Source: Akkermansia sp. (lineage in GTDB: Bacteria; Verrucomicrobiota; Verrucomicrobiia; Verrucomicrobiales; Akkermansiaceae). Taken from it: 50,239 nucleotides of DNA. A model generated the notes under the pieces. That model made no database searches, was not told the DNA's origin, and was given only the letters and a program-made list of their open reading frames with translations. The stretch lies in the NCBI GenBank assembly GCA_017558555.1, contig JAFYUJ010000071.1:1-50239 (forward strand), in the 5' to 3' direction. A program made the position numbers and the translations under genes. Positions 9,059-16,704 of this stretch are shown one piece after another (the first letter of the stretch is position 1; every line of letters begins with the position of its first letter).

Positions 9059-10452
9059 GCAAATCAACTTCCCGTCGTTCCGGCCGTTTCTTCACTTGGT
9101 TCAAGCTTGGTTTCCTGTTGGTGCTGGGTGCAGGTGCCGCATCGTTGTACACACCATATCCCGAGCGTTTGGCGCGCGAACTGCGTGGCCCTGCGCGCGT
9201 GGTCATCAAAAAAGTGATGGTGAAGGAAGAAGCACCGGCCAAGCCTGAGCCTGTGGCTCCACCGGCCGTTGAAGCCCCTGCGCCGGAGCCCTCTAAGCCC
9301 ATGGATGAGCTGCCGCTCACGCCCTGGGCCCCGGAGAGCAGCTTTGCCATGCCCACTATTGAGCTTCCGCCGTTCCCTCCGGCCTTGCCCGAACGGGTAG
9401 AGCCCGGGAAGTTCGAGCACATCAACAGCATTTCTCCCGGTACGTTCCTCAAGAGCCACATCAATTTTAATCCCGGTACCACCGCGGCGCAAGACCGCTC
9501 CAAGCGCGAGGCATACCAGGTGAATATCAGCATGGATATGTTCATGCCCCATGCTGCGCAGGGAGATGAACTGCTGCATGCCAACCCGCAGTTACCCAAG
9601 GTGCTGGCGCAGTTTCCCGCGCTCATGGAAAAAGCAAAGGTTTCTCAGTGGTATCATGCGCTTTACCTGCACAAGCAAAACCGCATCCGCAAGAATGCGG
9701 CCACTATTTCCACCCTGCTGGACAGGCACAATTTCTACGATACGGATACGATGCTGGAGATAGAAGCACCGCAATCTGCCCGCAAGGCTTTGTGGATTCA
9801 GGCAGATATGGATGTGGTATCTGATGGGTCGGATGGTGATCGCCTCCCTGACATGCCCGAGGCTATCCGCAAGAGCGACCATTACCAGCCTTCTACTTCC
9901 TATCGCTGGAAGAAGCGCACAGACAGAGTGAACCCATTGCTGCCCGGTTGGCAGGATCGCTACGAGCGACTCCGCAAAGATCCGAAAGCCAGCAAGGATG
10001 CTGTGGAGCATGCCAAGCTGGTCATTGCTGATTTGAAGCGCTACAGCTTCTTGTTGGCGCAGTACGATCCCTTCATTGTCATCCCGCTCACCGTCAAATC
10101 CGGCAATGACAATGGCTACCGCCCCGAACCGGGGGACTACGCGGCAGTGATTGTGGAAAATCGCGTATTCCCTGCCATTGTGGGAGATTTTGGCCCGCGT
10201 TTCAAGACGGGTGAGGCCTCGTTGCGCCTGTGCCAGGAGGTCAATCCCAAAGCGAAAGTGTACGCTCGTGCTGTCTCTGATTTGGGGGTGTCTTACATCG
10301 TGTTCCCGGATTCTGCCGAGGAAGAGAAGGGCCCCATTGATTACAACCGCCTCAACAGCCGTGTGCGCGAGCTTTTGGATGAGATGGGCGGTCTGGGTTC
10401 CGAGGCTCAATTTGTGGAGCTGCACGATAAGGTGCCTCCCGTTCAACAATAA
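9055..10452 (+). CDS. Membrane-anchored protein with GH75 chitosanase-like domain
   Basis: A 465-residue protein. A basic N-terminus and one hydrophobic segment (about residues 14-32) suggest a signal anchor. A Pro/Ala/Glu-rich linker (55-110) follows, then a helical region and a C-terminal domain resembling glycoside hydrolase family 75 (chitosanase). The matching features are WIQADMDVVSDGSDGDR (about 247-263), a YQPSTSYRW segment, IVIPLTVKSG near 345, VGDFGPRFKTGEAS near 377-390, and YIVFPDSA near 415. GH75 enzymes cleave beta-1,4-glucosamine polymers, and the acidic residues in GDFGP and GEAS fall in the conserved core. Chitosan is unlikely in a gut habitat, so a peptidoglycan or deacetylated glycan substrate is possible (inference). 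It overlaps the SDR gene by four bases. Confidence 0.65.
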   Translation: MSKSTSRRSGRFFTWFKLGFLLVLGAGAASLYTPYPERLARELRGPARVVIKKVMVKEEAPAKPEPVAPPAVEAPAPEPSKPMDELPLTPWAPESSFAMPTIELPPFPPALPERVEPGKFEHINSISPGTFLKSHINFNPGTTAAQDRSKREAYQVNISMDMFMPHAAQGDELLHANPQLPKVLAQFPALMEKAKVSQWYHALYLHKQNRIRKNAATISTLLDRHNFYDTDTMLEIEAPQSARKALWIQADMDVVSDGSDGDRLPDMPEAIRKSDHYQPSTSYRWKKRTDRVNPLLPGWQDRYERLRKDPKASKDAVEHAKLVIADLKRYSFLLAQYDPFIVIPLTVKSGNDNGYRPEPGDYAAVIVENRVFPAIVGDFGPRFKTGEASLRLCQEVNPKAKVYARAVSDLGVSYIVFPDSAEEEKGPIDYNRLNSRVRELLDEMGGLGSEAQFVELHDKVPPVQQ

Positions 10453-10474
10453 CTCTGATTGAGCGCAAAAGGAA

Positions 10475-10496
10475 GGCGGAGGCTTGCGCCTCCGCC
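10475..10496. terminator. Convergent terminator hairpin (GH75-like gene / porin)
   Basis: GGCGGAGG (10475-10482) pairs with CCTCCGCC (10489-10496), a GC-rich 8-9 bp stem in the gap between convergent genes. On the minus strand it is followed by a T-rich TTCCTTTTG, so it best serves the porin transcript. Confidence 0.6.
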
Positions 10497-10537
10497 CCGA
10501 TTACATACACGTTACAGCACAATATCCACGAAGGATA

Positions 10538-11731
10538 TCAGAAGGAGATCACACCCTGCACACCCACAAAGACGGCGTCGCTGTTTTCGCTGTCGTAGGC
10601 GGGATTGGCGATGTACTGGACGTGGGGAATAATCTTGAAGTAATCATTCACCTGGAAGCTGTAGTAGGCTTCCGCGACCAGCTCACGGTTTTGCTCAGCA
10701 GGAGCGCAGGGCTTGAACACCCCGCAAGCGACACCCAGTACATCATCCTCGCGGTAGGGGATGTTGTTGAAATGGGCGCCGCAGGAGAAATCAAAAGCAT
10801 TGCCGTATTCGTCTTTCAGGCCGAAACCACTGCGGGCAAACACGGTGACGTTATCGTTAAGCGTGTATTCGATGCTGGCCGCCAGCCCGGCATTGGTGCT
10901 GGTGGAGCCGTCCATGTCATCGATGTGGCGGTAGAAAGGATTGATGCGGAGGGTGGCGTTGCCATCGGCCAGGAATCGCCCGTATTCACCCACCAGGAGG
11001 TAGTTATCCGCACCGCCGGAGAAAGGATTATCGCCATAGGTGGTTGTTTCTCGGGACAGGGCCACCATGGCGTAGCTCTTGTCATTAATTTCGGCCTGCA
11101 CAATGGCGCCCAGATTAGCATCCGGCAGGTAGAGCACGGAAGAGTTGACAAATGCATCGTTGGTGAAACCGGAGAAGGAATCATTGGCAATGCTTACGAC
11201 ATCAAAATAGTTGGTGAGGTTGACCATACCCGCGACAACGCATACGCGCTTACCTGCAAGATACTGCATGACGGAAAGCTCGGGGATGACCAAATCGTGC
11301 CCACCGTAGATGTCCACGTGTGGGTAGGTGGCGCTGTTGAAGCCATCGGTCAGCAATTTGTCGGTACGGGCAGATTCGTGGTCCAGCCCCCAGGAACCGG
11401 AGAACTCTACGCGCAGCCAGGTGCCACCATTTACGTTGTCCTTGATGAGTTGCTGATTAAGCACGGCGTGGAAGAGCGCCAGATTGGCGTTGCGGTGCAC
11501 TTCATCAGAAGCGTTGTGGCTGTGCCAATAGCCGTAGGCCAGGTCGGCGTACCATTGGGTGCCGTATTTTTCGTTGGCTGTTACTTTGTAGGCGGGGTCT
11601 CCCTCCTCAGGCGTGAACATATTGATGCCCTGGAGAAGGTCTCCTGCCTGTGGCTTTGATGCGTCTTCCGCGATGACCGGCGTGGCCATGAGTCCGGCCA
11701 TTGCCAATGCGATTATGTTCTTTTTCATCAT
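10538..11731 (-). CDS. OprB-like outer-membrane porin
   Basis: An outer-membrane beta-barrel protein of about 397 residues. The signal peptide MKKNIIALAMAGLMATPVIA is followed by AEDASK. The mature part has alternating amphipathic strands ending in Phe (GVISF), a C-terminal signature for barrel insertion. The pattern matches carbohydrate-selective OprB porins: FSGSWGLD, a GK/AGMVNLTNYFD strand, a DSFSGFTNDAF segment and NPFYRHID. The start at 11731 or 11728 (two adjacent ATG codons) is fixed by the signal peptide; 40 extra in-frame upstream codons do not look coding. It lies 65 bases downstream of the feo genes without a clear promoter, so it may be co-transcribed with iron uptake or expressed alone. 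The transported solute is unknown. Confidence 0.75.
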   Translation of the reverse strand: MMKKNIIALAMAGLMATPVIAEDASKPQAGDLLQGINMFTPEEGDPAYKVTANEKYGTQWYADLAYGYWHSHNASDEVHRNANLALFHAVLNQQLIKDNVNGGTWLRVEFSGSWGLDHESARTDKLLTDGFNSATYPHVDIYGGHDLVIPELSVMQYLAGKRVCVVAGMVNLTNYFDVVSIANDSFSGFTNDAFVNSSVLYLPDANLGAIVQAEINDKSYAMVALSRETTTYGDNPFSGGADNYLLVGEYGRFLADGNATLRINPFYRHIDDMDGSTSTNAGLAASIEYTLNDNVTVFARSGFGLKDEYGNAFDFSCGAHFNNIPYREDDVLGVACGVFKPCAPAEQNRELVAEAYYSFQVNDYFKIIPHVQYIANPAYDSENSDAVFVGVQGVISF

Positions 11732-11796
11732 GATAATGGATGGTTGATGGATAGTATGTTTTCTCCTTTGCGTCAGGTGGCTGCGGCTAGGTTGCG

Positions 11797-11946
11797 TTAT
11801 GGTTTGTTCTGCTTTTTGGGGCAGGACTTGCAGTTTCCGCCACATTCTCCGCAACCACAGCCGCCCTTGGTCATCCTGCGTATGCAGGAGTAGAGGGCCG
11901 CCGCCGCCGCGATGAGGAGAATCAGGATGATAATGAGGTCATTCAT
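11797..11946 (-). CDS. FeoB-associated Cys-rich membrane protein
   Basis: A 49-residue protein, translated from the minus strand. One N-terminal membrane helix (MNDLIIILILLIAAAAALY) is followed by a short basic segment and a cluster of six cysteines (CGCGECGGNCKSC). This is the layout of FeoB-associated Cys-rich proteins (FeoC-like in position), which lie immediately 3' of feoB in many anaerobes. The gene begins 28 bases after the feoB stop and runs in the same direction. The Cys cluster could bind iron or an Fe-S cluster, or act as a redox sensor near the FeoB pore. That role is inferred; only the architecture and position are seen. Confidence 0.85.
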   Translation of the reverse strand: MNDLIIILILLIAAAAALYSCIRRMTKGGCGCGECGGNCKSCPKKQNKP

Positions 11947-11974
11947 GGGGTGTTGGGTGAGGTAGGGTAGAATG

Positions 11975-14650
11975 TTATGCTTCTGTGGGGTGGTGTCCGC
12001 GCCGCACTATCATGTAGAGCAGGGCAGCGGATACCAGACAGGCCATCACCTGGCCGGACCCAAAAGCTCCGGTGCTCATCCAGGTGCCGAGCTGGTAGGT
12101 CAGGAATGATACCATGTAGGCCCACAGAGTCATGTAGCCAAGGGCAAACCAGGTCCAGCGAGAGCTGTTCATTTCATTGCGGATGGCACCGCATGCGGCA
12201 AAGCAGGGGGCACAAAGCAGGTTGAAGAGCATGAAAGACAGCGCGCTGAAGGTGGTGAAGGCTCCTGCGGCCTTGATTTGCGCGGCCACACCGGCTTCTT
12301 CACCCGCTTCTTCTTCGTCGTCCTCGCCGCTGCTGCCTTCGGGCAGGGCATAGGTGCTGCTCATGGCGCTACCGGCATCCCATAGGGAGACCACGGCATC
12401 AGTACATGCGGTGAGCATAGGAAGAAGATTGGTGGAGGTATCAGCCTGGGGCGCTTCTTCATGGGGGGCTGTTTCTTCAGCCGTGGTTGCGTTGCTGTAC
12501 AGCACGCCGAAGGTACCCACCACGTTTTCTTTGGCCACCAGACCGGTTACAGTGGCTACGGCGGGTTTCCAGTCTCCCCAGCCCAAGGGAGAGAAGACGG
12601 GGGCAAAGCTATTGCCGATGGAAGCGAGCATGCTTTGCTCGATGGCGGCGGGCTCTTCATCTGTGTTCAGGTATTCCAGCTTCCAGTTGTAGTTACTGGT
12701 GAACCAGATGAGAGCGCATGCCAGGAAAATGACGGTGCCGGCCTTGCGGACAAAGGACTTGCAACGCTCCATAGCGCGCATGTTGATATTGGCCGCGCGC
12801 GGTGTGTGGTAGGCGGGCAACTCCATCACAAAGGGGGTGTAGCTGCCGGCAAACATGTGCGTCTTGCGCAGAATATATCCACCCAGAATCACGGAGCCTA
12901 TGCCGGCAAAATAGGCGATGGTGGCAATGTTGGCATTCTCGCCCACCAGGGCGGCAAAGAGTGCAATGATGGATAATTTGGCACCGCAGGGGATGAAGGT
13001 GGTGAGGATGATGCTCATGCGGCGGTCTTTCTCGTTCTCAATCGTGCGGGTCGCCATGACGGCCGGTACGCCGCAGCCCATGGCCACCAGCAGAGGGATG
13101 AATGACTTGCCGGAAAGGCCGATGGTGCGGAAAATACGGTCCATCATGAACGCCACGCGTGCCATGTAGCCACAGTCTTCCAACAGGGCCAGCAGCAGGA
13201 ACAAAACCGCCATCTGCGGCACAAAACCCAGCACTGCGCCCACACCGGCCACAATGCCGTTGGAGATAAGTGCAAAAAGTGTCGGGCTGCAGTTCATGGT
13301 GAGGGTGCCCAATGCGCCCACGCCGACACAGGCTGCACTGAGCAGGAGGTACCAGGTGACATAGGTGATGCGGTTGATGCGACCATCCAGTTTGAAGGGG
13401 GTGAAACTGAAAGAGGGTGGAGTGCTGCCGTACTTGTTGGCACTCTTGTGGCCCGGCAGGGCCAAACAGGCCAGTTGCAGCAGGATATTGACGCCCAACA
13501 GCAGCGCCATGATGCTGCTGTGCAGCACCCCGGGCAGATGCGGGCAGATGTATTCCAGTACAAAGGGGGCGATAATGAGGTATACCCACAAGCCATTGAG
13601 ACCCAAATCATGCAGACGGCGCAGAGTAATGGGGAAGATGAGGCAAAGGGCCAGTACGGTGCTGAGCATGACCATGCTGCTGTGCGTGGCCGGGGTATTG
13701 CCGATGAAGCCGCCCAGCCAGTTGGGCACGACCTCGCCGAATAGCACATCATTGGCCCAGTCAGTGCCCCAAGCTCCAATGGTGGAGATGGAAATGTGAT
13801 AGATGGCCCACATCACAGCCACGAAGATGGCAAGTCCTGCCACGCGGTGCGTCAGTACGGCATCCAGTTTGGTGGAGAAAGAGGCGCGCGTCTTGCCTTT
13901 TTGCACGGCCTCCGGTATCAGCTCGGTGATGGCGTCATAACGCCCGGCTGCGATGATGGAGGCGATGTCATCATCCTGCTCATGCTCCAGCTTCAGACGC
14001 TGTTCGGCGATGATGTGTTTCGCCTGTGCATCTTTGTCTGCCATCACCTCAGTGTCGTTCTCCAGCATTTTGATGGCGGTCCAGCGGCTGCAGCCGAACG
14101 CTGCCTGCAAGCTTGCAATGCTGCTCTCGACCGAAGGACTGAAACTCAGCGGGGTGGGGAGGCTTTGCTTATCGCTCAGGATTTGCTCCACCAGCTCATC
14201 TGTACCGGTCTGGTGCAGGGCACTCACTTTGATGACCGGGCAGCCCAGAGCTTGGCTCAGGGCGTCGGCGTCAATGATGTCGCCTCGTTGCTCGGCCAAA
14301 TCGATCATGTTGAGCGCGATCACCATGGGCACGCCGGTTTCCATCAACTGGCTTGTCAGGTACAGGTTGCGCTCCAGATTAGTGGCATCTACCACGTTGA
14401 TGACCATGTCCGGCTGCTTGTCCAGCAGGTAATGGCGCGTCACTATCTCCTCCGGTGTATAGGGAGAAAGGGAATAAATGCCCGGCAAATCCAGCACTTC
14501 TATCGCTTCATGCTCCTTGAGTCGACCTACTTTGCGCTCTACAGTCACGCCCGGCCAGTTGCCCACGTATTGGTTCGCCCCGGTCAGTTCATTAAAAAGC
14601 GAGGTCTTGCCACTATTGGGATTGCCTGCAAGTGCGATTGTTTGTTTCAT
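11975..14650 (-). CDS. feoB: Ferrous iron transporter FeoB with DUF805-like insertion
   Basis: FeoB is the inner-membrane Fe(II) permease with an N-terminal G-protein domain. G1 is GNPNSGKTS (residues 8-16), then DLPGIYSLSPYTPEE, NVVDATNLERNL and NMIDLAEQRGD. The permease core has GVGAVLGFVPQM, LEDCGYMARVAFMMDR, GCGVPAVMATR and FIPCGAK. At 891 residues it is longer than most FeoB proteins. About 125 residues (326-450) interrupt the first Gate region: they hold RRLHDLGLNG (344), NKYGS (405) and then DGRINRITY (422), all hallmarks of the DUF805 membrane family, in permuted order. A second departure is an acidic loop GEDDEEEAGEEAG before the last helices. It sits between feoA and the Cys-rich partner. 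Confidence 0.95.
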   Translation of the reverse strand: MKQTIALAGNPNSGKTSLFNELTGANQYVGNWPGVTVERKVGRLKEHEAIEVLDLPGIYSLSPYTPEEIVTRHYLLDKQPDMVINVVDATNLERNLYLTSQLMETGVPMVIALNMIDLAEQRGDIIDADALSQALGCPVIKVSALHQTGTDELVEQILSDKQSLPTPLSFSPSVESSIASLQAAFGCSRWTAIKMLENDTEVMADKDAQAKHIIAEQRLKLEHEQDDDIASIIAAGRYDAITELIPEAVQKGKTRASFSTKLDAVLTHRVAGLAIFVAVMWAIYHISISTIGAWGTDWANDVLFGEVVPNWLGGFIGNTPATHSSMVMLSTVLALCLIFPITLRRLHDLGLNGLWVYLIIAPFVLEYICPHLPGVLHSSIMALLLGVNILLQLACLALPGHKSANKYGSTPPSFSFTPFKLDGRINRITYVTWYLLLSAACVGVGALGTLTMNCSPTLFALISNGIVAGVGAVLGFVPQMAVLFLLLALLEDCGYMARVAFMMDRIFRTIGLSGKSFIPLLVAMGCGVPAVMATRTIENEKDRRMSIILTTFIPCGAKLSIIALFAALVGENANIATIAYFAGIGSVILGGYILRKTHMFAGSYTPFVMELPAYHTPRAANINMRAMERCKSFVRKAGTVIFLACALIWFTSNYNWKLEYLNTDEEPAAIEQSMLASIGNSFAPVFSPLGWGDWKPAVATVTGLVAKENVVGTFGVLYSNATTAEETAPHEEAPQADTSTNLLPMLTACTDAVVSLWDAGSAMSSTYALPEGSSGEDDEEEAGEEAGVAAQIKAAGAFTTFSALSFMLFNLLCAPCFAACGAIRNEMNSSRWTWFALGYMTLWAYMVSFLTYQLGTWMSTGAFGSGQVMACLVSAALLYMIVRRGHHPTEA

Positions 14651-14682
14651 GTTTGATTAAGCTAACTTTTGCGCCGAAAAAA

Positions 14683-14925
14683 TCAGACCAATTCTATCCG
14701 CCCGGCCTCTGCTTTGCGCAGGGTGAGTTCGTATCCTCTCACCGTCACTTCCAGCGGATCGCCCAGTGGGGCTACCTTTCGTACGGTGACCTCTGTTCCT
14801 TTGGTCAGCCCCATGTCCAGGATGCGCTGGCGCAGGGGGCCCGCCCCCGCAACGCGGGCTACTCGTACCGTCTGTCCGGCTTTCGCCTGGCGCAGGGTTT
14901 TCACATGGGTGGTTTCAGAAGTCAT
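14683..14925 (-). CDS. feoA: Ferrous iron transport protein A
   Basis: FeoA is a small cytoplasmic SH3-like protein that supports FeoB in Fe(II) uptake. This 80-residue protein has the family pattern: LRQAKAGQTVRVARV, then LRQRILDMGLTKGTEVTV and VRGYELTLRKAEAGRIEL. The start at 14925 (MTSETTHVKTL) is used because the promoter lies at 14954-14982, so longer forms beginning at 15015 would start upstream of the -35 box. It precedes feoB by 32 bases and is the first gene of the feo transcript. Confidence 0.92.
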   Translation of the reverse strand: MTSETTHVKTLRQAKAGQTVRVARVAGAGPLRQRILDMGLTKGTEVTVRKVAPLGDPLEVTVRGYELTLRKAEAGRIELV

Positions 14926-14953
14926 GTTAGGGAGAACTAATTGGTGTTCAGAA

Positions 14954-14982
14954 ATGTTAATGTAAACTAACTTTGTTGTCAA
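14954..14982 (-). promoter_or_regulatory. feo promoter with overlapping dyad
   Basis: On the minus strand TTGACA (14982-14977) and TAACAT (14959-14954) are 17 bases apart, a near-consensus sigma70 promoter. An imperfect inverted repeat GTTAATGTAAACTAAC (14956-14971) overlaps the -10 and spacer, where a repressor could bind. It does not look like a classical Fur box. A DtxR/IdeR-type iron regulator is possible but inferred. Confidence 0.7.
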
Positions 14983-15109
14983 GCAAAATGTGCAAAAGTA
15001 AAGAAAAATTGACAAAGTTTTTGCGGCCTGCCGAAAAAAATTGGAATGCCGGAGGCAAGGCCGTGCAAGGAAAAAGGCAATCGTGTGTCTGGGTGTTGAG
15101 ATAAAAAAC

Positions 15110-15137
15110 TTGCAAACCGGGCGCGAACTGGTAGTAT
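15110..15137 (+). promoter_or_regulatory. Putative dnaB promoter overlapping the first ATG
   Basis: TTGCAA (15110-15115) and TAGTAT (15132-15137) are 16 bases apart. If this is the real promoter, transcription would begin near 15144, and the ATG at 15136 would lie outside the message. Confidence 0.4.
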
Positions 15138-16581
15138 GGGCGGGCTGATGAGTGCAGAGCGGAAAGAGAAACTGGATTTGAAGGGAGGTGCCGAGGTTGC
15201 AGACCAGAGTGTGGTCATGCCGCAGGCGCCCGGGGTGGAGAAGAGTTTGTTGTCGATGATGACGATAGACCCTACGAACATTGTATCACAGTGCATTTCC
15301 GACGGCATGACGGCAGATTATTTCTATGTGCCGGCGCACCGCATCTTGTGGGAAATCTTTCGTGCGCGCTATGAAAAGGGAGTGCCGCTGGATACCACAT
15401 CTGTGGCTCAGGAGCTGACGGATCGCAAGCAGCTGGAAGCCGTGGGTGGCCACGCCGGACTGGTAGACATTTTTACCTTTGCCACAACAACGGCGCTGTA
15501 CAAGGTCCATTTCGAGACGCTGAAGGAAAAATACATTCGCCGTGCCATTATTCAGACGGCCAACACAGCCACTCAGGCTGCATACACCAGTGAGGCTGAG
15601 GTTGAGTCGCTGTTGGACCAGACGGAACAATCCGTGCTGCAAATTCGCCAGAGTGCCTCCAAGGGAGAGGAATGGAGCCTGAAACGCGATATCGAGATGG
15701 CTGTGACGAATCTGGAGCGCATGATGAGCACGCATGGCGAAATCCTGGGCTATTCCACAGGCTACCCGAAGCTGGATAAGATGATTAACGGCTTGAAAGG
15801 TGGCGAACTGTTTGTGATTGCAGCGCGCCCGTCCATGGGTAAGACCTCATTCCTGCTCAATATCATTGAGCACCTGGCGCTGGATTTGAAGAAGCCGGTG
15901 CTGGCATTCTCTTGCGAAATGCCCAGCGTGCAGCTGGTGGAGCGCTTGCTCTATGCCCGCAGCGCGGTGAGTAAGCAGAAACTTATTGCCCAGCAGGGCA
16001 AGCTTTCTCCGGATGATATGAAGCGTTTCAGCGTGGCGATGAATGAGCTGCGCGCCAGCAAGCTGGTCATTGATGATACGGCGGCTATTTCCATCTCCGA
16101 GCTGCGCGCCAAGGCTCGCCGCGTGATGCGCGACCACCCGGATTTGTGCGCCATAGGTATTGACTACCTGCAGCTCATGCGCTCCCACACCAAGCAGGCC
16201 CAGAATAGCCGCGAACGTGAAATTGCAGAAATCTCCGGTGGCCTCAAGAGTCTGGCCAAGGAGCTGAATCTCCCCATTATTGTACTGGCCCAGCTGAACC
16301 GTGGCCCGGAAAACCGCGCCGGTAAAAACAAGGGTACGCCCATGATGAGTGACCTCCGTGAATCCGGTGCTATCGAACAGGACGCCGACATGATTGGATT
16401 GCTCTACCGCACAGCCTACTATGCGGAAGACGATGAAGAACGTGAGAGCGTGGGCTCTGATGCTAATCTGGCTCTGGCCAAGAATCGTAATGGCCCCACG
16501 GGTGATGTGCCCCTTACCTTCATCGCCGAGCTCATGCGCTTTACCACGCGCATTCCCCGCGATGACGAGGAAGAAGGTTGA
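15136..16581 (+). CDS. dnaB: Replicative DNA helicase DnaB
   Basis: DnaB is the ring-shaped 5'-3' helicase that unwinds the chromosome at the replication fork. The N-terminal domain (GVEKSLLSMMTIDP to about residue 150) interacts with primase. The RecA-like C-terminal domain carries Walker A ARPSMGKTS near 233-241, Walker B IGIDYLQLM near 342-350, and DLRESGAIEQDADMI near 410. The length, 481 residues, is typical. Two starts are possible: 15136 (given) or 15148 (MSAERKEKL). The second agrees better with a promoter whose -10 box overlaps the first ATG. A terminator follows directly. No intein is present. Confidence 0.96.
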   Translation: MGGLMSAERKEKLDLKGGAEVADQSVVMPQAPGVEKSLLSMMTIDPTNIVSQCISDGMTADYFYVPAHRILWEIFRARYEKGVPLDTTSVAQELTDRKQLEAVGGHAGLVDIFTFATTTALYKVHFETLKEKYIRRAIIQTANTATQAAYTSEAEVESLLDQTEQSVLQIRQSASKGEEWSLKRDIEMAVTNLERMMSTHGEILGYSTGYPKLDKMINGLKGGELFVIAARPSMGKTSFLLNIIEHLALDLKKPVLAFSCEMPSVQLVERLLYARSAVSKQKLIAQQGKLSPDDMKRFSVAMNELRASKLVIDDTAAISISELRAKARRVMRDHPDLCAIGIDYLQLMRSHTKQAQNSREREIAEISGGLKSLAKELNLPIIVLAQLNRGPENRAGKNKGTPMMSDLRESGAIEQDADMIGLLYRTAYYAEDDEERESVGSDANLALAKNRNGPTGDVPLTFIAELMRFTTRIPRDDEEEG

Positions 16582-16605
16582 GCTTGTGTGCTACGTTTTA
16601 CATGC

Positions 16606-16634
16606 CCTCATCACGAGTTGATGAGGTTTTTTTT
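16606..16634 (+). terminator. Terminator after dnaB
   Basis: CCTCATC (16606-16612) and GATGAGG (16620-16626) form a stem with a 7-base loop, followed by eight T (16627-16634). Confidence 0.9.
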
Positions 16635-16644
16635 ATGTAACATC

Positions 16645-16676
16645 AAAAAGCGTGCTACCCCGGTGAGGTAGCACGC
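16645..16676 (-). terminator. Terminator after the tryptophanase-family gene
   Basis: A perfect 10-bp stem, GCGTGCTACC (16650-16659) with GGTAGCACGC (16667-16676). On the minus strand it is followed by TTTTT, so it ends the lyase transcript convergent with dnaB. Confidence 0.9.
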
Positions 16677-16704
16677 TGCGTGAAAGAGAAGTGAATATCG
16701 GGCT

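Noticed and set aside
10484..11659. 391-codon plus-strand frame opposite the porin
   Set aside because: The minus-strand frame has a signal peptide and barrel pattern; the plus frame is its antisense shadow and begins inside the terminator hairpin.
13796..14656. 286-codon plus-strand frame opposite feoB
   Set aside because: Antisense shadow of the G-domain of FeoB; no independent motif or start signal.
14926..14990. Classical Fur box upstream of feoA
   Set aside because: No match to the GATAATGATAATCATTATC pattern is visible; only other dyads are present.
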